6,194 nucleotides of DNA from Kiritimatiellia bacterium. Its GTDB lineage: Bacteria > Verrucomicrobiota > Kiritimatiellia > UBA8416 > SLMC01. The position numbers were made by a program, and so were the translations under genes. Below are positions 1 through 5,317 of the stretch, in pieces (position 1 is the stretch's first letter; every line of letters begins with the position of its first letter). The notes beneath the pieces are model-generated. The model saw only the letters and a list, made by a program, of their open reading frames with translations. It was not told the DNA's origin and did no database searches. Where the stretch lies: contig SLMC01000034.1 in assembly GCA_007133745.1 (NCBI GenBank), positions 1 to 6,194 on the forward strand, written 5' to 3'.

Positions 1-1005
1 CGCATGGGCCGGGCACCAGAAGCAGAGATTGACCAGCGGACAGCGTCGGCACCCGTCGAGGTAGGCTTTGTTTCGGGAGCGGAGATCGCGAACGGCGGGC
101 GCGAGCGAGCGCCAGGCTTCCGCGACCGTCGTCTCCGCGAGATCGCAGGTCGTTCCTTTCGCCCACAGGGGCGGGCAAAGCCGAAAGACGCCTTCGGGAC
201 TGACGGTAAAGCTGTGTTTTCCGGCCCCGCAATGGAACAGATGGTCGCATTGGCGTTTCTGAAATGCCTCGCACACCAGATCGTCTTTGCCGTCGCGCAG
301 GGCTTGATTCCGCCGAGGATCGGTTTTGTCCAGAGCGGCGATTTCTTCGGCTGTCAGGCGTTCGGACCGGATGTCCTCGTTGCGGGCCGGATCGCCGTCG
401 AAGCGCAGGTTGAGCTGGGGATCGAACCGGAAATAGTCTTTGGTGCGTTCCTTGCAAAATCGTGCGATCGCTTCTTGCTCGTGAAGATTGGAGCGCAACG
501 CCATGCTTTTCAGTCGAACGGGAATGTCTTCGAGCCGATCGAGTCCGGCTCGGAAGCGGTCGAAGGCACCGGGCCGTCGCGTAACGGTTTCGTAGGTGTC
601 GCGTGTGACGCCGTACACAGTGACTTCGACGATGCGCGGCGGATAGCGGCGGAACAGGTCGGCCAGCGCATCGCTGATCAGGGTGGCGTTGGTGAACACG
701 GAGACCAGCAGGCCGAGCCGTTTCAACGACAGGTAGATTTCCGCAAAATCCTCGCGCAGCAACGGTTCGCCGCCGGTGATCAGGCATCCGACCGCGCCTA
801 GATCGGCGGCCTGGCGGGCGATGTCGGCGATGCGGGCGGCGGATATTTCACGGCCGCGCGCGTCGGCGTCGTTGGTGGGCCGGTTGATTTGACAATGTCG
901 GCAATCGAGATTGCAGCGGGCCGTGATTTCCAGATCGAACGACCAGGGCGCGCGGTCCAGCTTGTCCCACAGCGCGGAATCGCCAATATGTTCGGATCGA
1001 ATCAT
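1..1005 (-). CDS. radical SAM/SPASM domain protein (C-terminus cut off by window edge)
   Basis: This is an iron-sulfur enzyme that should cleave S-adenosylmethionine to start radical chemistry; its substrate is unknown. The 335 visible codons have no stop. Residues 31-38 (CNLDCRHC) are the CxxxCxxC motif that holds the catalytic 4Fe-4S cluster, and GGEP at 78-81 is the usual SAM-binding motif. The C-terminal part fits a SPASM auxiliary-cluster domain: C259, G272 and C277 fit CX9-15GX4C, and C319, C322, C328 and C331 follow as CX2CX5CX2C. The last SPASM cysteine is expected beyond position 1. SPASM enzymes often modify peptides or proteins, but no peptide substrate gene is visible here. The ATG at 1003-1005 has GAGGAG at 1008-1013, only 2 nt away, which is close but usable. 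A 185-bp repeat-filled spacer separates it from thiD, so it may have its own promoter. The family call is firm; the function is open. Confidence 0.93.
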   Translation of the reverse strand, partial: MIRSEHIGDSALWDKLDRAPWSFDLEITARCNLDCRHCQINRPTNDADARGREISAARIADIARQAADLGAVGCLITGGEPLLREDFAEIYLSLKRLGLLVSVFTNATLISDALADLFRRYPPRIVEVTVYGVTRDTYETVTRRPGAFDRFRAGLDRLEDIPVRLKSMALRSNLHEQEAIARFCKERTKDYFRFDPQLNLRFDGDPARNEDIRSERLTAEEIAALDKTDPRRNQALRDGKDDLVCEAFQKRQCDHLFHCGAGKHSFTVSPEGVFRLCPPLWAKGTTCDLAETTVAEAWRSLAPAVRDLRSRNKAYLDGCRRCPLVNLCFWCPAHA

Positions 1006-1007
1006 AG

Positions 1008-1013
1008 CTCCTC
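1008..1013 (-). promoter_or_regulatory. ribosome binding site of the radical SAM gene
   Basis: The minus strand reads GAGGAG, then CT, then ATG. The spacing is short if all six bases pair, or 4 nt if only GAGG pairs. It supports 1005 as the start; no other in-frame Met lies before the cluster-binding cysteines. Confidence 0.6.
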
Positions 1014-1038
1014 AAGTATCTCTCTCGCCAAGACGATT

Positions 1039-1058
1039 AAGGCGGGCTTCGCCCGCAA
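1039..1058 (-). repeat. GC-rich hairpin, copy 1 of a dispersed 20-bp repeat
   Basis: On the minus strand the sequence fits TTGCGGSCGAAGSCCGCCTT with S = G then C. It has a 6-bp stem (GCGGGC/GCCCGC) and a GAA loop. The same 20 bp, with the two S bases exchanged to C then G so that pairing is kept, occurs at 5292-5311 on the plus strand. It lies 33 bp before the radical SAM start codon and next to the octamer array. No T-run follows on the minus strand, so it is not a standard terminator for thiD. It may be a REP-like element or an RNA structure in the leader. Confidence 0.7.
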
Positions 1059-1062
1059 CCCA

Positions 1063-1133
1063 AGTGTGTGGGTATGTGGGTTTGGGAGTATGTGAGTTTT
1101 TACCCACACACTCACGCACCCACACACTCACAA
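1063..1133. repeat. strand-switching octamer array with fold-back potential
   Basis: The left half (1064-1096) is G/T-rich, built of degenerate 8-bp units such as TGTGTGGG and TATGTGGG. After a T-run at 1097-1101, the right half (1102-1133) is C/A-rich, with two nearly identical 16-bp units starting at 1102 and 1118 that each contain ACCCACAC and ACTCAC. Read on the minus strand, the left half has the same kind of units as the right. The segment 1063-1081 can pair with 1110-1128 with few mismatches, giving a long stem. It fills the spacer between thiD and the radical SAM gene. No coding is evident. Confidence 0.75.
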
Positions 1134-1190
1134 ACAATCACGCCTCCAATCTATCCATGTTTTTTGTGACAGCATCGGCAAAACAAGGCG

Positions 1191-2000
1191 CTAACGACCT
1201 TTGTGCCGCCAGCGCAGCGGGGTGTGGCGCCCGAGCGGTCGGGCGTTGCGGAGCGCTTGGGAAACGAACTGCTGGGCGCGCCGTGCGGCATCGTGCAGCG
1301 GATGGTTGCGCGCCAGAAATGCGGTGAGCGCCGCCGAAAACGTGCACCCGGTTCCGTGTGTTTCGGCGGCGGGAACCGCAGGGCAGACGCATTCGTGCAG
1401 CCGGTGTCCGTCCCAGACGATATCGGTGACCGTATCCCCGTCATGCGCCGCGTTCAGAAGATGCCCGCCTTTGCCGACACAGCCGGTCTTGAAGCGCCGC
1501 CCGATGTCGCGCGTGGCCGTCTTGAGCGCTTCGACAGATCGAACGGGGTGTCCCCAGAGAACTTCCGCTTCGGGCGCATTGGGGGTCAGCACGGTCGCGT
1601 GCGGCAGCAAAACGTCTTGCAACGCCTCGATGGCGTCGTCGCGCAACAGGCGCGCGCCGGATGTGGCGACCATGACGGGGTCCACCACCCAAATCGGCAC
1701 GATCCGTTCGCAAACAAGCTTGCCGACGGCTTCAATGATCTCTGCCGAATACAGCATGCCTGTTTTGGCGGCCGCAATGGGAAAGCCTTGACAAACGGTG
1801 CGGATTTGTTCGGCGACCAGATCGGGACTCAAGGGGACAACGGCGTTTACGGTGTCCGGGTTCTGGGCCGTCACGCAGGTGATGGCTGCCGTTCCGAAAA
1901 TGTCCAGCGCCTCGAAGGTTTTGAGATCGGCCTGGATTCCCGCGCCGCCCCCGCTATCCGAGCCGGCTACGGTCAAGGCCGCCTTTAATTTATTCGTCAT
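1191..2000 (-). CDS. thiD: hydroxymethylpyrimidine/phosphomethylpyrimidine kinase ThiD
   Basis: ThiD phosphorylates the pyrimidine half of thiamine (HMP to HMP-P to HMP-PP) in the cytoplasm, ready for joining to the thiazole. The protein is 269 aa, normal for the family. Visible family features are AGSDSGGGAGIQADLKTF at 12-29 near the N-terminus, DPVMVATSG at 107-115, KGGH at 177-180, and the anion-hole/catalytic loop THGTGCTFSA from 214 with Cys219. The start at 2000 places the first beta strand (ALTVAGSD) just after the Met, as in other ThiD proteins. In-frame Mets at 2018 and 2084 would add 6 or 28 residues inside the upstream TPR gene. None of these starts has a clear ribosome site, which fits translational coupling: the ATG overlaps the TPR stop by 11 bp. 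No other thiamine gene is present in the window. Confidence 0.95.
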   Translation of the reverse strand: MTNKLKAALTVAGSDSGGGAGIQADLKTFEALDIFGTAAITCVTAQNPDTVNAVVPLSPDLVAEQIRTVCQGFPIAAAKTGMLYSAEIIEAVGKLVCERIVPIWVVDPVMVATSGARLLRDDAIEALQDVLLPHATVLTPNAPEAEVLWGHPVRSVEALKTATRDIGRRFKTGCVGKGGHLLNAAHDGDTVTDIVWDGHRLHECVCPAVPAAETHGTGCTFSAALTAFLARNHPLHDAARRAQQFVSQALRNARPLGRHTPLRWRHKGR

Positions 2001-3141
2001 GGGGCCGTTTTTCGTCATTGGGTTTCGGCGTCGGTGGCTCCGGCCGAATGCCTTCGGCCTCGAGTTTGGCGACGACCTCGGCATTGTCGGGGTCGAGCGC
2101 GTAGCTTTGTTTCCAGAAACGGATGGCGTTTTCGCGGTCGGTCAAGGCATGGTAGGCGTCGCCGACATGGTCGGTGATCGTGGGGTCGTCGGGCATCAGG
2201 CGGTTGGCTTTCTTGAGCTGTTCCAGCGCTTCCGGATAGCGGCCCATTTGATAGTAAATCCAGCCGAGCGTGTCGACATAGGCTCCGTTGTCGGGCTGCT
2301 GTTCCAGCGCTTGCTTGACATAGTCCAGCGCCTGATCCAGATGAAGGCCGCGTTCGGCCCACATGTAGGCCAGATAGTTGAGAACTTCGTGCGTACGGGG
2401 ATAGACGGCCAGGCACTGCTTGAAGACGGCTTCGGCCTTTTCGAATTGGCCCGAGCGTTCGTAGGCGGCGCCATGCTGAAGAAGAAACGAGGGGGTCAAC
2501 CGCTCCGGATCCGTGTTTTCGGCGATCAGCTCGAAACAGCCGATGGCGCGCTCGTATTCGCCGTTGGACAGGAACAGGCGGCCATGATCGTAGCAGAACT
2601 GCAAAACGGCGGGTTCGTCCGTGCGTCGCATGGCTTTGGCCAGAACCATCAGCGCCTCGCCGTCGTTTTGTTTTTGAAACAGGAGCCGGGCCAGATCGAG
2701 ATAGGGCCAGACGAGGGGCGGATCGTGCCGAAGGGCCTCCCGATAATGCCGGATGGCCGCGTCCGTATCCCCGCCGGCCTGAGCGAAGGCGGCCAGATCG
2801 AGTTTCGAGAGAGCATGGCCGGGGTTGCGTTTGGAAAAACGTTCCAGAACCGCCCGCGCCGTGTCGATCCGCTGCTGATGAAAATGGGCCAGGGCCAGAT
2901 TGTACTGGACACGATACTGGTTCGGCGCCCGCTCGGCCGCCTTGGCGAACGCCTGGAGCGTTGCTTCCGAATGCCAGCCGAGTTCCGCTTCGTGAATGAG
3001 TCCTTGAGCGTAATAGGCCATGGCTTCGGCCAACGCCTGGTCTTCGGCGGAAAGGGCGCCGTCCCACGGGGGCTGAACCGTTCGGCAGCCAGCCCCAAAC
3101 AGCGTCGGGCCCGCCAGAATAAGCAGCAGAGCCTTTTTCAT
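1990..3141 (-). CDS. TPR-repeat protein, putative lipoprotein
   Basis: This 383-aa protein is built mostly of tetratricopeptide repeats, helix-pair units used for protein binding. The N-terminus MKKALLLILAGPTLFGAGC looks like a lipoprotein signal ending at Cys19. The -3 residue is Gly rather than the usual Leu/Val/Ile, so lipidation is likely but not certain. TPR-like units run from about residue 58 to 355; the clearest are near 76-108, 126-140, 185-207, 222-250, 253-283 (LNYLAYMWAERG), 287-315 (YVDTLGWIYYQMGRYPEAL) and 321-353. The tail at 366-383 is proline-rich and charged. The C-terminal block resembles TPR proteins tied to envelope assembly or export, but no partner is identifiable. The start has only a weak upstream GGGA. 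It begins 7 bp after the small basic protein gene and overlaps thiD by 11 bp, so it sits inside the operon. Confidence 0.88.
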   Translation of the reverse strand: MKKALLLILAGPTLFGAGCRTVQPPWDGALSAEDQALAEAMAYYAQGLIHEAELGWHSEATLQAFAKAAERAPNQYRVQYNLALAHFHQQRIDTARAVLERFSKRNPGHALSKLDLAAFAQAGGDTDAAIRHYREALRHDPPLVWPYLDLARLLFQKQNDGEALMVLAKAMRRTDEPAVLQFCYDHGRLFLSNGEYERAIGCFELIAENTDPERLTPSFLLQHGAAYERSGQFEKAEAVFKQCLAVYPRTHEVLNYLAYMWAERGLHLDQALDYVKQALEQQPDNGAYVDTLGWIYYQMGRYPEALEQLKKANRLMPDDPTITDHVGDAYHALTDRENAIRFWKQSYALDPDNAEVVAKLEAEGIRPEPPTPKPNDEKRPHDE

Positions 3142-3148
3142 TGTCCCA

Positions 3149-3238
3149 CTATTTGTTCTTGTGTCTGTCGCCCTTTTTCCGCTTGCGGTACTTGTGTTTG
3201 GACATTTTCTTTTCGCGTTTCTTTTTGACGGATCCCAT
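3149..3238 (-). CDS. small basic ribosomal protein of the AURKAIP1/COX24 (mS38/bS22) type
   Basis: This is a 29-codon gene, below most ORF-length cut-offs. The peptide starts MGSVKKKREKKMSKHKYRK and continues with more basic residues to a TAG stop; 16 of 29 residues are Lys or Arg. The core KKMSKHKYRK matches the conserved core of the COX24/AURKAIP1 C-terminal family, known as mitochondrial small-subunit protein mS38 and bacterial bS22-like proteins, where a short basic helix lies in 16S rRNA. A strong AAGGAG at 3247-3252 sits 8 nt from the ATG. The gene lies 23 bp after hisG and 7 bp before the TPR gene, on the same strand. The family match is by eye from memory; binding to the ribosome is inferred from the family. 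Confidence 0.85.
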   Translation of the reverse strand: MGSVKKKREKKMSKHKYRKRKKGDRHKNK

Positions 3239-3246
3239 GGTCTGTT

Positions 3247-3252
3247 CTCCTT
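3247..3252 (-). promoter_or_regulatory. strong ribosome binding site of the 29-codon gene
   Basis: The minus strand reads AAGGAG, then 8 nt, then ATG. It is the best Shine-Dalgarno site in the minus-strand run and is the main sequence evidence, besides the peptide itself, that the very short gene is translated. Confidence 0.8.
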
Positions 3253-3261
3253 GACGCGTTG

Positions 3262-4134
3262 TTACGCGATGATTTTGTTGAGCCCGATTTCAATAATGCC
3301 TTCGGCCCCGGCCTTCTTGAGGCGGGGAATGATTTCCCGAACCACGCTTTCGTCCACGACGGATTCGATGGCGACCCATCCGTCCGACCTCAAGCTGTTG
3401 ACGGTCGGGGCATGGAGCGCGGGCAGAATCGAGACGACGGCGTCCACATGGTCGGTATCGACGTTCATTTTGAGCAGCACTTTGTTTTCCGCGGCCAGCG
3501 CGCCTTGCAGCAGGACGGACAACTGTTCGATCTTGGCGCGTTTCCATGGGTCGGCCCATGCCGCGTTGTTGGCGATCAGACGCGTGGTGGATACCAGAAC
3601 CGTATCCACGATCCGCAGATTGTTGGCGGCCAGAGAGCGGCCGGTTTCGGTCAGTTCCACGATGGCGTCGACCATCTCCGGCGTCTTGACTTCCGTGGCG
3701 CCCCAGGAAAACTCGACGTCGGCCGATACGCCGTGTTCCTCAAGGTAACGGCGTGTCAGGCCCACCGCTTCGGTGGCGATGCGTTTGCCTTCGAGATCGG
3801 CCACGGTCGCGATCGGCGAATCCTTGGGCACGGCGACGACCCACTTGATCGGGCGCAAGCCCTGTTTGGCATAGATCAATTCGGCCACTTCGGTCACATC
3901 GGAACCGTTTTCCATGATCCAGTCGTAGCCGGTGATGCCGGCGTCCAATGTGCCGAGTTCCACGTACCGACTGATTTCCTGCGCTCGGATCAGCCGGGCT
4001 TCGAGCTCGGGGTCGTCGATCGACGGGATGTACGAGCGCCGACCGGCTTGCACTTTGAAGCCGGCTTTTTGCATCATCGAAAAGGTGGCGTCCTGAAGAC
4101 TGCCTTTGGGCAAACCCAGCATTAATACGGTCAT
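3262..4134 (-). CDS. hisG: ATP phosphoribosyltransferase, long form (HisG)
   Basis: HisG joins ATP and PRPP to give phosphoribosyl-ATP, the first and feedback-controlled step of histidine synthesis in the cytoplasm. With the chosen start it is 290 aa, typical of the long form that does not need HisZ. Visible features are LGLPKGSLQ at 6-14, DAGITGYDWI at 64-73, the PRPP-binding loop region DAIVELTETGRSL at 156-168, and a C-terminal regulatory domain from about 215 to 290 where histidine should bind. The start at 4134 is preferred because GAAGGA at 4142-4147 lies 7 nt away; the ATG at 4140 would leave only 1 nt, and the ATG at 4215 would add 27 residues unlike the family. No other his gene is in the window. 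It is the first gene of the minus-strand run, opposite the bactofilin gene. Confidence 0.96.
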   Translation of the reverse strand: MTVLMLGLPKGSLQDATFSMMQKAGFKVQAGRRSYIPSIDDPELEARLIRAQEISRYVELGTLDAGITGYDWIMENGSDVTEVAELIYAKQGLRPIKWVVAVPKDSPIATVADLEGKRIATEAVGLTRRYLEEHGVSADVEFSWGATEVKTPEMVDAIVELTETGRSLAANNLRIVDTVLVSTTRLIANNAAWADPWKRAKIEQLSVLLQGALAAENKVLLKMNVDTDHVDAVVSILPALHAPTVNSLRSDGWVAIESVVDESVVREIIPRLKKAGAEGIIEIGLNKIIA

Positions 4135-4141
4135 ATGCATG

Positions 4142-4147
4142 TCCTTC
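4142..4147 (-). promoter_or_regulatory. ribosome binding site that decides the hisG start
   Basis: GAAGGA on the minus strand is 7 nt from the ATG at 4132-4134 and 1 nt from the ATG at 4138-4140. The spacing selects the inner of the two closely placed Met codons. Confidence 0.65.
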
Positions 4148-4172
4148 GACGAACCCTTGTTGGCCCGCACTG

Positions 4173-4189
4173 CTCGCGTTGTTCGCGAG
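4173..4189 (-). repeat. short perfect hairpin in the hisG leader
   Basis: CTCGCG, a 5-nt spacer (TTGTT) and CGCGAG form a perfect 6-bp stem about 40 bp before the hisG start. No U-run follows in the direction of hisG transcription. It could be an operator or leader structure, or chance. No histidine-codon leader peptide was seen around it. Confidence 0.35.
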
Positions 4190-4266
4190 GCGTTTGTTCC
4201 TGTTCTGAAATTCAAGCGGCGAACACTAGACTATTTTTTGCATGGCGTCCATATAAAATTCGGCGC

Positions 4267-4295
4267 TGGACAAAATTAGGCGCGAGCGCTATCTA
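4267..4295 (+). promoter_or_regulatory. candidate sigma-70-type promoter for the first bactofilin
   Basis: TGGACA at 4267-4272 matches five of six bases of the -35 consensus. TATCTA follows at 4290-4295 after a 17-bp spacer but matches the -10 consensus in only three of six positions. It lies about 100 bp before the bactofilin start. The sigma factor preferences of this organism are unknown, so this is only a candidate. Confidence 0.25.
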
Positions 4296-4388
4296 CGGTG
4301 TTTCGTATATATGGCGCGGTCCCGTCTGTCGGGGCGTACGAAAGCCGAGCGCTTGCGTCGAGCGGAACAAAACATCAATAATCATCGG

Positions 4389-4393
4389 GGAGG
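4389..4393 (+). promoter_or_regulatory. ribosome binding site of the first bactofilin
   Basis: GGAGG is followed by TCGTC and ATG, a 5-nt spacing. It fixes the bactofilin start at 4399 rather than the in-frame ATG at 4135. Confidence 0.8.
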
Positions 4394-4398
4394 TCGTC

Positions 4399-4848
4399 AT
4401 GGAAGCTGGAAGCGAAGTGAAAACAGTCATTGCCGAGGACGTGGAAATCGTGGGAACCATCAAGTGCGCCGGCAATATCGAGATTAAAGGGAAACTGGAT
4501 GGCGATCTGTCCTGCGGCGGCAAGGCCGTGATCGGGGCGTCTTCCGTCGTCAAGGGCAGTCTTTCCGTCGAGTCCACCTCGATTCTCGGGCAAATCAACG
4601 GCAATATCGTGGCCAAGGACCGCATTGAAATGAAGTCGTCCGCCCGTGTCAACGGCGATATCAAAAGCAAGCGCCTGACGGTCGAGGATGGCGTAACGTT
4701 TATAGGAAAGTCGGAGGTCAATCCCGGGGGCGTGCCTGCGGCCGACCGTTCGGGTGGCGGCAAGAGCGGCGACACCGCCGTCGCAGAGGGGAAAGACGAG
4801 GCCAAGGACGACAAGAACAAGGGCGCGGGGATGTTCGGACGGAAATAG
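4399..4848 (+). CDS. bactofilin (polymer-forming cytoskeletal protein)
   Basis: Bactofilins are beta-helical proteins that polymerise without nucleotide, often at the inner membrane, to position envelope or cell-shape enzymes. This one is 149 aa. The core, residues about 12-107, is a ladder of short strands with the family pattern: GTIKCAGNIEIKGKLDGDL at 19-37, then VVKGSLSVES, INGNIVAK and VNGDIKSKRLTVEDG. A short N-terminal tail (1-10) and a disordered Gly/Lys/Asp-rich C-terminal tail (108-149, ending GMFGRK) flank it, as is usual. No membrane segment is seen, so any membrane contact would be through the tails or partners. A second bactofilin-like gene follows 477 bp downstream on the same strand. 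The family call is firm; which process it scaffolds cannot be told from the window. Confidence 0.94.
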   Translation: MEAGSEVKTVIAEDVEIVGTIKCAGNIEIKGKLDGDLSCGGKAVIGASSVVKGSLSVESTSILGQINGNIVAKDRIEMKSSARVNGDIKSKRLTVEDGVTFIGKSEVNPGGVPAADRSGGGKSGDTAVAEGKDEAKDDKNKGAGMFGRK

Positions 4849-4875
4849 CGCAGTTCGGCGGCGTTCCCGGTGCGG

Positions 4876-4938
4876 TAGGAGCTAGGGGCTAGGGGCTAGG
4901 GACTAGGGGCTAGGGAATAGGAGCTAGGGACTAGGAGC
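4876..4938 (+). repeat. G-rich heptamer tandem array, nine units
   Basis: Nine uninterrupted 7-bp units of the form TAGGRRM begin at 4876, including TAGGGGC, TAGGGAC, TAGGAGC and one TAGGGAA. Differences fall mostly at the fifth to seventh bases. G-runs of 3-4 separated by 3-4 bases between 4885 and 4915 fit the usual G-quadruplex pattern on the plus strand. The array starts 28 bp after the bactofilin stop. Confidence 0.9.
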
Positions 4939-4946
4939 TAGACGGC

Positions 4947-5147
4947 GTCCGAAAAGGGTCTTGACTGCTGAAAACGATAAACCAAACTGAATATCCAACA
5001 AGGAATATCCAATGACCAATTGAGACTTTCCGAAACGTTCCGCGACAAACAGGGCCCAATGTGTATTCTTACCTTTCCTGTTTCCGATGTTCTGTTGGAC
5101 ATTCCTTGTTGATTATTGGATATTGAGATACTTGTACCTTTTCGGAC
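4947..5147. mobile_element. MITE-like nested inverted-repeat element (non-coding)
   Basis: The ends are a perfect 11-bp inverted repeat, GTCCGAAAAGG at 4947-4957 and its complement at 5137-5147. Inside, 4987-5012 pairs with 5095-5127: both arms share AATATCCA and ACAAGGAAT, but the right arm has 7 extra bases. A third, inner pair is AAACAGG (5047-5053) with CCTGTTT (5077-5083). The whole 201 bp could fold into one long imperfect stem. It is visibly richer in A and T than the flanking arrays and genes, and no open frame of note is present. It sits between two heptamer arrays of the same orientation. AGCTAG occurs on both sides (4936-4941 and 5155-5160), but it is also part of the array unit, so it is weak evidence of a target duplication. 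Confidence 0.55.
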
Positions 5148-5157
5148 AGGCTCGAGC

Positions 5158-5263
5158 TAGGGACTAAGGACTAAGGACTAAGGACTAGGGACTCGGGACT
5201 CGGGACTCGGGACTCGGGACTAACACCTAACCCCTAATCCCTAACGCCTAACCCCTAGGGGTT
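5158..5263. repeat. second heptamer array, switching strand and ending in a palindrome
   Basis: Nine G-rich units run from 5158 to 5220: TAGGGAC, three TAAGGAC, TAGGGAC, then four identical TCGGGAC. At 5221 the array changes to C-rich units (TAACACC, TAACCCC, TAATCCC, TAACGCC, TAACCCC), which read on the minus strand as GGGGTTA-type units. The period stays 7 bp through the switch. It ends in the perfect 14-bp palindrome AACCCCTAGGGGTT at 5250-5263. The identical neighbouring units suggest recent local copying. Confidence 0.9.
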
Positions 5264-5264
5264 G

Positions 5265-5285
5265 CTGATGACTGATCACTGATCA
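5265..5285. repeat. short CTGATCA heptamer repeat, three units
   Basis: CTGATGA is followed by two exact CTGATCA units. The period is again 7 bp but the unit is unrelated to the TAGGG family. Each exact unit contains the palindrome TGATCA. It directly follows the palindrome end of the larger array. Confidence 0.75.
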
Positions 5286-5291
5286 CTTTGT

Positions 5292-5311
5292 TTGCGGCCG
5301 AAGGCCGCCTT
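5292..5311 (+). repeat. GC-rich hairpin, copy 2 of the dispersed 20-bp repeat
   Basis: It fits TTGCGGSCGAAGSCCGCCTT with S = C then G: a 6-bp stem (GCGGCC/GGCCGC) around a GAA loop. It matches the minus-strand copy at 1039-1058 in 18 of 20 bases, and the two differences face each other in the stem so pairing is kept. It ends 14 bp before the start of the second bactofilin-like gene, so it will lie in that mRNA leader close to the ribosome site if transcribed from upstream. Confidence 0.75.
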
Positions 5312-5317
5312 GGGGGT

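Larger units (their letters stand above)
4135..4398. other. divergent intergenic region between hisG and the first bactofilin
   Basis: This 264-bp spacer should hold promoters for both directions. The part from about 4205 to 4320 is richer in A and T than the genes beside it. The plus frame stays open through it, but the encoded sequence does not look like protein and the bactofilin has its own ribosome site downstream. A short hairpin lies in the hisG leader (4173-4189). A weak plus-strand promoter candidate is listed separately; no convincing minus-strand promoter could be picked by eye. Confidence 0.6.

Noticed and set aside
4..801. A 265-codon open frame on the plus strand at the left edge
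   Set aside because: It is in register with, and antisense to, the radical SAM/SPASM gene, whose cysteine motifs are complete apart from the cut end.
1798..3228. A 476-codon open frame on the plus strand
   Set aside because: It lies antisense to thiD and the TPR gene. Its translation has no recognisable domain, while the minus strand gives clear TPR and ThiD motifs. High GC with few stops explains the open frame.
3259..4125. A 288-codon plus-strand frame opposite hisG
   Set aside because: HisG motifs over the full length of the minus strand leave no room for a real gene here; the plus translation resembles no family.
4135..4398. An N-terminal extension of the first bactofilin from the ATG at 4135
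   Set aside because: The 88 extra residues look non-protein-like, cross the divergent promoter region, and a good GGAGG site sits 5 nt before the ATG at 4399.
4876..5255. A true telomere or chromosome end, because of the TAGGG-type units
   Set aside because: The arrays are internal, degenerate, flanked by ordinary genes on both sides and change strand, so they are not a terminal structure.
4876..5285. A CRISPR array
   Set aside because: The repeats are 7 bp with no unique spacers between them, and no cas genes are present.
5294..5308. An intrinsic terminator made by the GC hairpin before the second bactofilin
   Set aside because: No T-run follows the stem on either strand; the plus strand continues with CTTGGGGG. 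The same holds for the copy at 1042-1056.
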